From positions 632,233 to 696,232 of the forward strand of contig JAKOGI010000110.1 of the NCBI GenBank assembly GCA_029747015.1: a stretch of 64,000 bases of DNA, written 5' to 3'. Source of the stretch: Carnegiea gigantea. Taxonomy: Eukaryota > Streptophyta > Magnoliopsida > Caryophyllales > Cactaceae. Under the pieces are notes generated by a model. That model did not search any database and was not told the DNA's origin. It saw only the letters and a list, made by a program, of their open reading frames with translations. The first letter of the stretch is position 1; every line of letters begins with the position of its first letter. Positions 10,988 to 22,215 of this stretch are shown here, piece after piece. The position numbers and the translations under genes are program-made.

Positions 10988-12930
10988 GTGAAGTGTGGGG
11001 AAACTCTTATAAAAATGGTTATAGATGGTGGCAGTACCATGAATATTGTTGCCGAGACCGCTATAGAGCATTGTCATCTTAAGGTACAATCTCATCCTCA
11101 TCCTTTCAAAGTAGCCTGGGTCAACAAGACCCACCTCATAGTTACCCATAGATGTAAGATTCCAATCCATATTGGTGGTTACAAGGACGAGGTTTTATGT
11201 GATGTCCTCCCAATGGATTTCGCTTACATTCTCCTAGGTTGTCCTTCGCTTTATGATCAAAATGTCTCACATAACGGGAGAGCGAACACTTATACCTTTA
11301 GGTACATGAATAAGAACATCACTTTTAACCCATGTTGACCTAGAGATTTGCTGCCTTTCCCAGGTCCCAAACCTTCCTTGACCTTGTCCTCTTCCCACAG
11401 TGTGTCTACCGCTCCTAGGGGTACTATTTCCCTCCTTCACTATAGACCCTTTGAAAGACTAGGAAACTCTAACAAGTTCTTCCTGACAATCTTAGCTAGG
11501 GAGTTAACTTCAGACTCCATTGGCTTCCCTAATGTCCCTTCAGACGGCCTGTCTCGTCAGGACCTCCTAGTTGAGATTGATGACCTGCTTAAAGAATCTG
11601 TCGATGTTGTTCCAGAGGAACTTCCTAGTAAGCTCCCTCCCCTTCGTGACATACAATATGCCATTGACTTGGTCCCTGGTTCCCAACTGCCGAACCTTCC
11701 TCATTATAGGATGAATCCAACTGAGCAAGCCGAATTGAATAGGCAGGTTCAAAAACTATTGTCTAAGAGCTTTGTTCATCACAGCATGAGTCCCTATGCA
11801 GTCCCTGCCCTCCCTACCCTTAAGAAGGATGGATCGTGGAGGATGTGTGTCAATAGTAGATCCATCAATAAGATTACAGTCAAGTATAGGTTTCCCGTTC
11901 CGAGGTTAGAGGATATGCTTGATTGTCTTGCCGGAGCTAGCTAGTTCTCTAAGATAAAGTTGCGAAGTGGTTATCACCAAGTCCGCATTAGGCCAGGAGA
12001 CGAATAGAAGACCGCCTTTAAGACCCAAGATGGCTTATTTGAGTGGATGGTTATGTCTTTTGGGCTATCCAACGCTCCTAGTACGTTTATGAGACTCATG
12101 ACTCACATTCTTCAGCCATTTATGGGAAAATTTCTAGTCGTCTATTTTGATGACATCTTGGTATATAGCAAGTCTAGGACAGACTTTGTTGACCATCTCA
12201 AGCAACTCCTGTGCGCACTTAGAGAGGCCAAGCTCTTTGCTAATCTGAAAAAGTGCATCTTCCTTCAAACCCAAGTCCTCTTTTTAGGATTCATTGTGTC
12301 CGCTCAGTATCTCCACTGACCCCGACAAAGTTAGAGCCATTAGGGAATGGCCTGAACCTAAGACCCTTACTGAGGCTAGGAGTTTTCATGGTCTAGCCTC
12401 CTTGTATAGGAGGTTTATCAGACACTTCAGCTTTATCATGTCACCTATTACAGACTGCTTGAAGAAAGGCCCATTTCAGTAGACTCCTAAAGCGGCATCT
12501 GCCTTTAAGGAGATTAAGGACATGATGTTATCTGCTCTAGTCCTTAGGCATCCTAACTTTAGTAAGGTTTTTGAGGTTGCTTGTGATGCCTCTGGATATG
12601 GCATTGGCGGTGTGTTAAGTCAGGAGGGACATCCTATAGTATTCTTTAGCGAAAAGCTTAGTGAATCTAGGCGGATCAAGTATACCACCTACGAGAAAGA
12701 GTTGTATGCTCTGCTTCAGTCCCTTCGTCATTGGTGATATTACCTTCTCCTACATGAATTTGTTATATATTTGGATCATGAGGCCCTTAAGCACTAGAAT
12801 TCTCAATCTAATATCAATCCTAAGCATGCTAGGTGGATTGAGTATATTAGTGAGTACTCCTTTATCCTTAAGCACAAATCTGGTGTTGAGAACAAGGTAG
12901 CTGATGCCCTCAGTCGCATTGGTTGCCTCT
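10988..12930 (+). pseudogene. Element 1 protease, reverse transcriptase and RNase H, broken
   Basis: The aspartic protease has MVIDGGSTMN (about 11020). RT follows from about 11640, with [10 protein letters not shown], then [12 protein letters not shown] and the catalytic YFDD at 12143-12154. RNase H follows with VACDASGYGIGGVL (about 12570) and VADALSR (about 12898-12918). The frame is the same as gag up to about 12310, where a frameshift moves it by one. Stops lie at 11336, 11942, 12005, 12480 and 12735. At 12005 and 12480 the nested element 3 still encodes Trp at the equivalent site, so these are TGG to TAG changes. Nuclease and polymerase roles are inferred from family motifs. Confidence 0.88.
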
Positions 12931-12938
12931 TATAGAAA

Positions 12939-13881
12939 ATGCGGGTTGAGGTTCTCGATTTTGACAAACTCAAAGGCACTTACACCTCTTGTCCTGACTT
13001 TTCACTCATTTACTCGGACCTTTCGGCTGGAAATCGCAACCATCACATTGACTTTATCATTCATGACGGTTTCCTGTTTCCGAGGTCCAAGTTATGCATT
13101 CCTAAGACATCGTTCGGGACTTCTTAGTTTGGGAGATACATGCTGAGGGACTAGCTGGCCACCTGGGTAAAGACAGGACCATTGCTTTGGTTGCAGATCG
13201 CTTCTATTGGCCCTCTCTCAAAGGAGATGTATATCACATTGTGTCTCAGTGTCGTACCTGTCAGTTAGCTAAGACTAAGAGGCACAATATAGGACTTTAC
13301 ACTTCTCTTTCTATCCTGCATGCTCCATGGAAGGACATTAGCATGGACTTTATACTAGGTCTTCCTAGAACATCCCGTGGTCTTAATTCAGTCTTAGTTG
13401 TGGTTGATAGGTTTTCTAAGATAGCCCACTTTATTACCTGTAGCAAGATAGATGACGCTTCACATGCTGCTAAGTTAGTCTTCTGAGAGGTTGTTAGGTT
13501 GCATGGTCTTCCCACTTCCATAGTGTCAGATTGGGATGTCTAATTCATGAGCTATTTCTAGAAGATCTTATGGAGACTGTGTAGTACTACTTTGAAATTT
13601 TCTGCGGTCTTTCACCCTCAAATGGATGGGCAAACTGAGGTTGTTAACCACAGTCTGGGGGAGTTATTTAGATGCATTGTGGGCAAGAAATAAGGCACTT
13701 GGGATTTGACTTTACCCCTTATTAAGTTTGCATATAACAGTGCGGTCAATAGAACCACAGGTAAGAGTCCCTTTGAGATTGTCCATGGTTACTCTCCTCG
13801 TACCCCTGCTGACCTTATTCCCCTCCCACTTGATGTCCGCGTGTCACATCCTGCATCCACATTTGCACAGCATATTCATGA
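12939..13881 (+). pseudogene. Element 1 integrase, N-terminal part
   Basis: The H2C2 zinc-binding region (GHLGKDRT to CRTCQLAKT, about 13150-13270) is followed by the catalytic core (ISMDFILGLPRTSRG near 13338, then IVSDWD near 13520 and DGQTEV near 13625). A frameshift lies near 13100, and several stops follow (13484, 13541 and others). The frame is cut at 13881 by insertion of element 3 and continues at 20798. Confidence 0.85.
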
Positions 13882-14918
13882 TGGAGCGTGTAGTAATGGG
13901 CCGGATGCAGTTCGTTTAAGTTTAGTTGCAAATTTCCGCTTTGGAACCGGGTATGACTTGATTTAAAGGCTAAGCCACCAATCAAGACTAAAGATCCACC
14001 AAGAATTGTTTAAAGGCTAAGCCACCCACAATTCTATAAAGGATTCCACTCAAGACTCACCACCTTTGAGAAGGATAAAGAGAACTTAAGATTTTGAGAG
14101 AAAGAGAAAGCTTTAGCTTCTTTGTATATCATTCAACTAACTCTTCTCATTTCCTAAGGTCTCCCTTATAAAGGAGAGCCTCATACAAGCTAAGGAAACC
14201 AGCAAAAACATTACACAAGACCAAAAGGCAAAAAGGGGGGAACCAAAAAGCAACAAACAAAAGCTTAAAAGTGCTTTTTACTTTTGTCAACACTTTTCAG
14301 TTTTGCTAAGTCAACTTTGAAGAGCTATATCTCCTAGGTTCCTTGGCCAAATCTGATGAAATAGAACTTCCTACAAAGCTTAGGAAGTTAGCTAGCACGT
14401 GGCTCAAGTTTCAGGCCATTTGGAGCTACCATTTGTGAGATATGAGGCAAAAGGCACAGCATATGCAGGCTGGGGTAGAATCTGCAGCATGTGGGAAAAG
14501 GCTCCACTTGACCTATGATCCAAGGCCTTAGCCTAGAACTCTTTTCATGCTCTTTTATCTGACATAAGAAGGTTCCCAAAAAGTGGGTTTTCAGCATTTT
14601 AGACCCATTCTAAACTTGAATAATTAAGCCCACAAAACCGGGTTAAAACCGGGTTAATTTGCCGTTAATGTGCACCTTGCTGTTCTGGGGCTGCTTTATT
14701 ATCTCCGAGGGTTTAACTTCATTTTGAGGGACTAAACCCTTTAGAAGGTCCCTTGACCTTCCTAAAATAGAAGAGTAATACATCCCAAAGGTTTAGGATG
14801 AGGTTGGAATTGAAGTTCCAAATCAGTACAAGGGCCAAGTCCCCTTTGATGGAGTTTGTGAGCATTGAGGAGGAGGTGTGAGTTTTTTTGGACTTGTGTA
14901 GGCACGACATTTGCTTCA
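13882..14918 (-). repeat. Element 3 3' LTR
   Basis: The 1037-bp LTR, read on the minus strand, starts TGAAGCAAATGTCG and ends CACGCTCCA. It pairs with 19774-20797. It carries an 11-bp AACCGGGTTAA duplication (about 14636-14657) that is single in the other LTR. A TATA-like TTATAAAG lies at 14166-14173. Confidence 0.92.
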
Positions 14919-15949
14919 TCCTCCCCTTCTTGAATGTGATTTGCCCTCAAATCATCACCTTCTTCTTCATCCTCAAGATAGGGTGTGAGGTCACCCACAT
15001 TGAATGTAGATGATACACCCATGTCCCCGGGTAGCTCTAACTTGTAAGCATTATCGTTTACCCTTTCGAGGACCTTAAATGGACCATCACTCCTTGGCAT
15101 GAGCTTGTTCTTTCTTCTAGAGGGGAACCTCTCTTTTCTCAAGTGTATCCACACCAAGTCCCCGGGTTGGAAGGTGATAGCCTTGCAGTGCTTGTTGGAT
15201 GTAGCCTTATAAAGCTCATTTGTTTTCTCAATCTTGGCCCGAATTTCTTGATGAAGCTTCTTCATCTCTTTGGCTCTCTCCTCGGCCTCATAGCTCACTC
15301 TAGACTCAAGTGGAAGTGGTATGAGTTCTAGGGGAGTTAGAGGGTTGATCCCATAGCATGATTCGAAGGGGGAGTGGGCCGTAGCGAAACTAGGAGTGCG
15401 GTTGTATGCAAATTCAGCATGAAGAAGCTTGAGATCCCACTCCTTGATGCTTTTACTCACCAAACTCCTAAGCAAGGTAGCAAGAGTCTTGTTGGTCACT
15501 TCGGTTTGGCCGTCGGTTTGAGGGTGGTGGGAGGTACTATATAAGAGCTTAGTACCAAGGAGCCTCCATAAACACCTCCAAAAGTGGCTAAGAAACTTTG
15601 TGTCCCGATCCGACACAATGCTCTTAGGGATGCCATGAAACTTAACAACTTCCTTGAGGTAGAGGTGGGCTATGTGAGATGCATCATCCGTCTTCTCACA
15701 CGGAATGAAGTGAGCCATCTTTGAGAAACGGTCCACCACCACCATAATAGCGTCCTTGCCTCTTTGAGTCCTTGGAAGAGCAACTATGAAGTCCATGCTC
15801 ACATCCTCCCATGGGCCATTGGGGATAGGCAAAGGAGTGTACAACCCTTGGTGGAATTGACTTTTGGCTCTTTGACAAATAGAACACTTGGAGATTACCT
15901 CATGAACATCACCTCCCATTCTTGGCCAATAAAAATGCTCCTTGAGCAT
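14762..15949 (-). pseudogene. Element 3 integrase, open frame running into the 3' LTR
   Basis: This 395-codon open stretch contains the end of the zinc-binding domain (CSICQRAK), the integrase core with Asp at 15793, Asp at 15610 and Glu at 15502 (D-60-D-35-E spacing), and the C-terminal GDLVWIHLRKERFP and FNVGDLTPYL motifs. The last 52 codons lie inside the 3' LTR, which starts at 14918. This is a trait of CRM chromoviruses, where the C-terminal targeting motif spans the LTR border. The catalytic triad is intact, but the full polyprotein frame is not: a stop near 16099 separates it from RNase H. Confidence 0.88.
14919..14930 (-). other. Element 3 polypurine tract
   Basis: On the minus strand AGAAGGGGAGGA directly abuts the 3' LTR, the expected plus-strand priming site. 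Confidence 0.85.
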
Positions 15950-16099
15950 ATCAATGGTCTTATTGATCCCAAAATGACCGGCTAGACCACCTCCATGAAC
16001 CTCCTTGACAACTTTGAATAAGAAGCCTTCTTGAAGAGTATAAGGGCCATGCTTGTTGCCCTCTTGATCATTGAGGTGGGGCTTGAAATCCTCATCTTC

Positions 16100-17325
16100 T
16101 TAGTAGTGATCACGGATGAATTGGAAGCCAAGGACCCTTTCTTCCATTACGGCTAGTAGAGAATGCCGCCTTGAAAGAGCATCCGCAACCACATTGGTAC
16201 TCCCCTTCTTATGCTTGGCCACAAATGAGAAACTTTGCATGAATTCAACCCATTTAGCATGCCTTGGATTGAGTTTGTGTTGACCATTCAAATACTTCAA
16301 AGCCTCATGGTCCGAATGGAGCACAAATTGTTTTGGCCTCAAGTAATGAGACCAATGATCAAGGGCTCTTACCAATGCATAGAATTCTTTGTCATATGTT
16401 GAGTAATTCTTCCTTGAACCGTTGAGCTTCTCACTAAAATAGGAAATCGGGCGTAGATCTTGCATAAGGACAGCCCCTATGCCAACTCCACTTGCATCAC
16501 AATCAACTTCAAAGAGCTTGTTGAAGTCGGGAAGGGCTAACATCGGGGCCTCACATAGCTTGGACTTGAGTTTTTCAAAGGCAACATGGGCGGCCTTTGT
16601 CCACTCAAATGACCCTTTCTTCATGCACTCGGTGATGGGAGCCGTGAGGGTGCTAAACCCCTTGATGAATCTCCTATAAAAAGACGCCAAGTCATGGAAA
16701 CTCCTAACTTCGGTGATGGTTGTGGGAGTTGGCCATGACTTGATAGCCTCCACTTTGCCTTGGTCCATGGAGATTCCATCATTAGAAACAACATACCCCA
16801 AAAGGTGACTTGGGGTGCAAAGAACTCACATTTTTCTAGCTTGCCAAAGAGCCTTTGAGTTCTTAGAACCATGAATACTTCTTCCAAGTGACGTAGATGA
16901 TCTTCTTGATTCTTTGAATAAATGAGGATATCATCAAAGTAGACCACCACAAATTTTCCAATAAAAGGCCTCAAGATCTCATTCATCAATCTCATGAAAG
17001 TGCTAGGGGCATTGGAGAGGCCAAAGGGCATCACTAGCCACTCATAAAGCCCACCTTTTGTCTTGAATGCCGTTTTCCACTCATCACCTTCCCTCATGCG
17101 GATTTGGTGATACCCACTTCTAAGATCAATTTTGGAAAAGATAGAGGAGCCATGGAGCTCATCAAGCATGTCATCAAGCCTAGGTATGGGGTACCTATAC
17201 TTGATAGTGATGTTGTTGATGGCTCTACTATCCACGCACATGCGGTATGACCCATCCTTCTTAGGCACCAATAAGGCTGGGACCGAGCAAGGACTCATGC
17301 TCTCCCTCACATAACCTCTAGCCAA
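16100..17325 (-). pseudogene. Element 3 reverse transcriptase and RNase H
   Basis: RT motifs are [36 protein letters not shown] and catalytic YFDD at 16941-16930. RNase H has [14 protein letters not shown], then SDHEALKYL and VADALSRR. The two halves lie in different frames, joined by a frameshift near 16790. Another shift lies near 17320-17450 at the RT N-terminus. It is otherwise well preserved compared with element 1. Confidence 0.88.
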
Positions 17326-19266
17326 TAATTCATCAACTTGCCTTTGAAGCTCTTTGGTCTCTCGAGGGTTACATCTATAGGCTGCTTTGTTTGGAAGTGG
17401 GGTACCGGGAATGAGGTCAATTTGATGCTCAATGCCTCGGATTGGGGGAGGCCGGGGGGTAGGTCTTGTGGGAAGACATCTTTGTATTGTGAGATGAGGG
17501 GGATGACCTTGGGATGTAAAGTAGTCACTTCCTTACTTTTGTTGCTTTCAAGCATGAGCAAAGCTAGAACTTGCTTACCCTTGCTTAAAGCTCTCTCAAC
17601 GCGTGTTTGACTCAACATGAGAAGGTCTCTCTTTTTCTCACTCCCCACCCCGGGTTTAGATTTGTGGACTTGGTTTGGGGATAGTGGGTTTAGAACAATC
17701 TTTTCCTTGTCAATGGTCAATGAGTATGTGTTCTTAAAACCATCATGCATGACATGCCTATCAAATTGCCAAGGTCGACCCAAAAGTATATGGCATGCAC
17801 TCATGGGTACCACATCACAAAGCACATTATCTCTATACTTTCTACCAATTGAAAAGAGATGAGTGCTTGTTTTGATACCTTAATGTCGCCACCATCATTA
17901 AGCCATTTGAGAGAATAAGGCTTGGGATGTGAAATAGTAGGAATGCCAAGCTTCTCAATAAGTGTGGTAGAGGCCACATTGGTGCAACTTCCTCCATCAA
18001 TAATCAAGTTGCAAACCTTGTCTTGTATGGTGCACCGGGAGTGAAAGATCATGTCTCTTTGAGCCTTGTCATAGGGAGTGTCTTGGGTGTGTAAAACCCT
18101 CCTCAAGATAAGTAACTCACCTTCATCGGCCTCAAGCTGAGTCTCTCCTTCAAGGGAGTCTGATTCTTCCTCATGAGCTTCCTCTTGAGTTTCTATCAAT
18201 AGGGCATCTACTTCCTCAACCTCTTGTATGGTCATAGCCCTTCGGTTTGGACAATCATATTGGAAATGCCCATACCCTTGACACTTAAAACATTTCTTGC
18301 CCTCAAGTTTCTTAGGCAATTCCTTGGGTGTAGGAAGGGCCACAGTCTTACCCTTGTCAACCCGTGAGGTACCTTCGGATTTAGGAGGAGTAAAGGGCTT
18401 GAATGGGGGTTTTGAACTTACTTGCTCCCTTGTGAATGGCTTGGTGAAGGGCTTCTTTTCCTTCTTTCTCTTCTCAACTTTGAGAGCTAGCTTGAAGCCA
18501 TCATCCAAGGTGAAATAGGGTTGAAGCTCTACCTTTCTTGCAATAAGGGGGCTTAACCCATTGAGAAACCTAGCCACGGTTTGCTCTTGGGGTTCATGGA
18601 TACCTCCCCTCAAAAGGAGTTGCTCAAACTCCCTCATGTATTCACCCACACTCATGTTGTTTTGCTTGAGTGAGAAGAGCCGGTTGTAAATGTCTTGCTT
18701 GTAGCTTTCCGGAAGGAACCTCTTGTTCATGAGAGCTTTAAGTTTCTCCCATGAGTTGATCTTTCTCTTGCCCTCTCTAGCCCTTTGCTTTTTGATGTTT
18801 TCAAACTACAAGGAGGCATACCTTGTGAGTTTAAGGCTAGCAACCTTGAAACTTCTTTCATCATTGTAGCCCTTGGCTTCAAAGATTCGGTCCAAGGCTT
18901 GAACCCATTCAAGGTATTCATCGGGTTCAAGTTGCCATTGAACTCCGGGGGTTCCACTTTGATGTCCCTAAATTCATCCATAGGAGGTCTTCTACCTCCC
19001 CTTCTTGAATTGCTTCCCATGCTTGAATCACTAGAGAAGCCTTGTCCATCCCCATCATCACTTGGCTCTTGAGTTCTTTGACCTCTTTGGAGGGCCATAA
19101 CTTGGGTGGTTAGTTGCTCAAGTTGCCTACTAACTTGCCTCACACTTTGTTGCAAGGCTACAATGGCATTGTCTTGCCTCATGATATGAGCTTGTTCTAG
19201 GCTCATACCTCTTGGTACCCTTGCCGGTTGGAGAGAATTAGTGGGAGTATCCTCTTCATTAGACAT
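17326..19266 (-). pseudogene. Element 3 gag and protease
   Basis: Gag starts at ATG 19266-19264 (MSNEEDTPTN), leads through a Gln-rich coiled coil, and reaches a capsid region. One base is missing near 18928, which shifts the frame, and a Trp codon has become TAG near 18805. The original frame resumes at about 18730 with FLPESYKQDIYNRLFSLKQ. A CCHC knuckle (CFKCQGYGHFQYDC) lies at 18292-18251. Protease follows with IIDGGSCTN, catalytic Asp near 17998. A further frameshift lies near 17850. Family role: virion core assembly and polyprotein processing. Confidence 0.87.
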
Positions 19267-19759
19267 GGTGAAAGTGGAAAGGAGAAGACGAGAGGATAGG
19301 GCGCGGATAGGAGGGCACGGTCGTGCTAGGGAGGCACGGTGTGAAATCTGGCTTGGGAAGGAATGGCACGATCGTGCAGTGAGGCACGGGGTAACCGTGC
19401 TAAACTTCTGGGGCATAGGTGTGGTGGCACGGTCGTGCTAGTCCGCACGGTGTGACCGTGCCACTATTCTGGCCGGTTGCACGGTTTTGGGTGAAGTTAC
19501 TTTTGTGGGGTGTTTTGGTGGGGGTTTGTGTTTGGTTGTTTTGTGGGGGTTCTTTGAGGAGTAAAGGAGGTATTTTGTGGGAATTGAAAGTGTGGATTAA
19601 GGGCTTGGGAGCTTAAGAAGGTGTTTGTTTTGAGAAGTTCAAGCTAGGGAGAGGTGTAGATTCACCATGGTTTTCATAGCAAGGGTGTAGAAAACTTTGA
19701 CAAGGATGAAACCAAAGCAAGGAAATGTGATATAAACTCAAGAACACCAACCTGGATTA
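19267..19759 (-). other. Element 3 leader with GCACGGT palindrome cluster
   Basis: About 490 bp lie between the primer site and the gag ATG. Seven GCACG(G/A)-type motifs occur at 19315, 19334, 19366, 19384, 19427, 19445 and 19479. Five are palindromes or short hairpins: 19315-19326, 19366-19377 (GCACGATCGTGC, perfect), 19384-19400, 19427-19438 and 19445-19461 (7-bp stem). In the element RNA they would form a string of stem-loops just 5' of gag, the usual place for dimerisation and packaging signals. That role is inference. Confidence 0.6.
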
Positions 19760-19771
19760 GCTCTGATACCA
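19760..19771 (-). other. Element 3 primer-binding site (tRNA-iMet)
   Basis: On the minus strand TGGTATCAGAGC lies two bases downstream of the 5' LTR, complementary to initiator methionine tRNA. Confidence 0.88.
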
Positions 19772-19773
19772 GA

Positions 19774-20797
19774 TGGAGCGTGTAGTAATGGGCCGGATGC
19801 AGTTCGTTTGAGTTTAGTTGCAAATTTCCGCTTTGGAACCGGGTATGACTTGATTTAAAGGCTAAGCCACCAATCAAGACTAAGGATCCACCAAGAATTG
19901 TCTAAAGGCTAAACCACCCACAATTCTATAAAGGATTCCACTCAAGACTCACCACCTTTGAGAAGGATAAACAGAACTTAAGATTTTGAGAGAAAGAGAA
20001 AGCTTTAGCTTCTTTGTATATAATAACTAACTCTTCTCATTTCCTAAGGTCTCCCTTATAAAGGAGAGCCTCATACAAGCTAAGGAAACCAGCAAAAACA
20101 TTACACAAGACCAAAAGGCAAAAAGGGGGGAACCAAAAAGCAACAAACAAAAGCTTAAAAGTGCTTTTTACTTTTGTCAACACTTTTCAGTTTTGCTAAG
20201 TCAACTTTGAAGAGCTATATCTCCTAGGTTCCTTGGCCAAATCTGATGAAATAGACCTTCCTACAAAGCTTAGGAAGTTAGCTAGCACGTGGCTCAAGTT
20301 TCAGGCCATTTGGAGCTACCATTTGTGAGATATGAGGCAAAAGGCACAGCATATGCAGGCTGGGGCAGAATCTGCAGCATGTGGGAAAAGGCTCCACTTG
20401 ACCTATGATCCAAGGCCTTAGCCTAGAAATCTTTTCATGCTCTTGTAGCTGACATAATAAGGTTCCCAAAAAGTGGGTTTTCAGCATTTTAGACCCATTC
20501 TAAGCTTGAATAATTAAGCCCACAAAACCGGGTTAATTTGCCGTTAATGTGCACCTTGCCGTTCTAGGGCTTCTTTATTATCTCCGAGGGTTTAACTTCA
20601 TTTTGAGGGACTAAACCCTTTAGAAGGTCCCTTGACCTTCCCAAAATAGAAGAGTAACACATCCCAAAGGTTTAGGATGAGGTTGGAATTGAAGTTCCAA
20701 ATCAGTGCAAGGGCCAAGTCCCCTTTGATGGAGTTTGTGAGCATTGAGGAGGAGTTGTGAGTTTTTTGGGACTTGTGTAGGCACGACATTTGCTTCA
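19774..20797 (-). repeat. Element 3 5' LTR
   Basis: The 1024-bp LTR has a TATA-like TTATAAAG at 20056-20063, which on the minus strand reads CTTTATAAGGGAGACC. It lacks an 11-bp repeat and a few bases present in its partner. Confidence 0.92.
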
Positions 20798-21034
20798 CAT
20801 GACTTGCATGCTGAGGTTCGACGCAAGATTGCTTTAAGCAATAACAGTTATAAGCATTCAGCTGACATTCATCACTGAGCTGTGAATTTTGAGGTGGGTG
20901 ATTTTGTCATGGCTTGGATTCGACCTGAACGATTATCCAAAAACTCCCTCAAAAAGCTTCATGCTCGTGCCATGGGACCTTACCAGATCCTTCGGAAGTT
21001 GGGATCTAATACATATGTACTTGATCTCCCTAAC
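20798..21034 (+). pseudogene. Element 1 integrase C-terminal piece
   Basis: This short segment continues the element 1 integrase after element 3. It encodes a GDFVMAWIRPERL-type stretch and LHARAMGPYQILRKLGSNTY, the integrase C-terminal domain. The first five bases are the CATGA duplication. It is cut at 21034 by element 2 and resumes at 30812. Confidence 0.87.
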
Positions 21035-21221
21035 TGTAACAGCCCGAACCTAATATTCATTTAACGTTAGGTTGAATCATGTTAACCCCCAATTAAGCCG
21101 GTTGGGCACCGCATTTCAAATCAGCATTTTATATGCATGTCTATATGTATATATATTTGTTTGTGCATTGCAGGTTGAAACGACAACGTGGCCTCAAACG
21201 GAATAATATTAAACTCCTTAA

Positions 21222-21285
<64 letters not shown>
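21222..21285 (+). repeat. (AAT)n microsatellite in element 2 5' LTR
   Basis: An AAT trinucleotide run is followed by an AT-rich stretch and a poly(A) run. The same run with the same repeat number occurs at 27907-27970 in the 3' LTR, unusual for such an unstable sequence in separate copies. Long frames on both strands here are translations of the repeat, not genes. Confidence 0.85.
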
Positions 21286-21893
21286 GTGATAACAATAGTA
21301 ATAATTAAAAAAAAAAAAACACACACACAACCGACATATGAATGAAACCCCCAAACCTTAACTCTCTCTCTCCTCACTCTGCTCTCTGCCTCACGACACA
21401 CCCCCCCCGACACCTCTCTCTCTCTCTCTCTCCCCTCCTCTGCTTTGCTCGCCGGGAAAGAACCGGCCACCGGTGGTCTGCTGCCGCCGGCCCAGCGCTC
21501 AACGTCGCCTGTCCCCCACCCGTTCGAGCCCCACTGAAACACGCAGCACCTGTTCTGTCACACGGTTTTCCCCGGTTCTAGCCCTGTTTTTGCCGTCGTC
21601 GTCACCGGGCTTTGGTCTGGTCAGCCCCGGTCGCCGTCCACCGCCACCAGTCGCCAACACCATCGCCCACTCCTCTCTGTCCTAGCCAAAAGTCAAGTTA
21701 AAAGGTAAAAACCCTAATTTTGCTTAGTGATTAATTGGGTTGTTTGGGATTGAATTTGTGTACTAAATAGTGTAATTGTTATTGATGAATTAGTTATGTG
21801 CAAATTGTTGTGGTTATTTTGGGTGATGAAATTGAATGGTGAAGTTGGATTGTCCGGGTTGAGTGACCGAAAGTAAGGGTAAGAGGTTGTGAA

Positions 21894-22215
21894 GGTTTAG
21901 CATCAATTCAAGTTAAAAACGAAGTTAATTTAACGTATTTAGCATCCATTCAAGTTAATTAGTTAATGCATGAAAAAGAATTAAAAACGAAGTTAGTTTA
22001 ACGTGTTTAGCCTTGATTCAAGTGAATTCGTTAATGTATGAAAACGAATTAAAATCGAACTTGTGTTAACATGCGTAGCTTCGATTCAAGTTATTTAGCT
22101 AATATATGAAAAAGGATTAAAACCGAAGTCCTTTTAATGTATTTAGCTTCCATTCGAGTTAATTAACCAATGCAAGCAAATGAACTAATTTCACGGTTAA
22201 TGAAATATGTGTAGC
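21894..22215 (+). repeat. 66-70 bp imperfect tandem repeat in element 2 LTR
   Basis: Four to five units share a core of TTTAGC...ATTCAAGTTAATT...TTAATG.ATGAAAA.GAATTAAAA.CGAA. The same array lies at 28579-28900 in the 3' LTR. The boundary of perfect LTR identity falls at its right edge. Confidence 0.7.

Larger units (their letters stand above)
13882..20797 (-). mobile_element. Element 3: CRM-like Ty3/gypsy chromovirus, minus strand
   Basis: LTRs at 13882-14918 and 19774-20797 are flanked by CATGA (13877-13881 and 20798-20802). On the minus strand the order is 5' LTR (right), iMet primer site, leader with palindromes, gag, protease, RT, RNase H, integrase, 3' LTR (left). The pol frame runs on into the 3' LTR, and its tail has a DLRANHIQEGEDE-type stretch. 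Both recall the CR motif of centromeric (CRM) chromoviruses. Hand comparison gives roughly two dozen LTR substitutions plus two indels, about 2-2.5%, so it is younger than element 1. Frameshifts and stops make it non-functional. Confidence 0.9.

Noticed and set aside
19759..19771. tRNA-like or regulatory element at GCTCTGATACCA
   Set aside because: It is the primer-binding site of element 3. The three similar sites in the window are all explained by LTR retrotransposons, not tRNA genes.
21141..21542. Long minus-strand frame of 133 codons repeated exactly at 27826-28227, with poly-Ile and Arg/Gly-rich parts
   Set aside because: It is a translation of the (AAT)n microsatellite and the GC-rich LTR leader. 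It is repeated only because it lies in both LTRs, and it shows no family resemblance.
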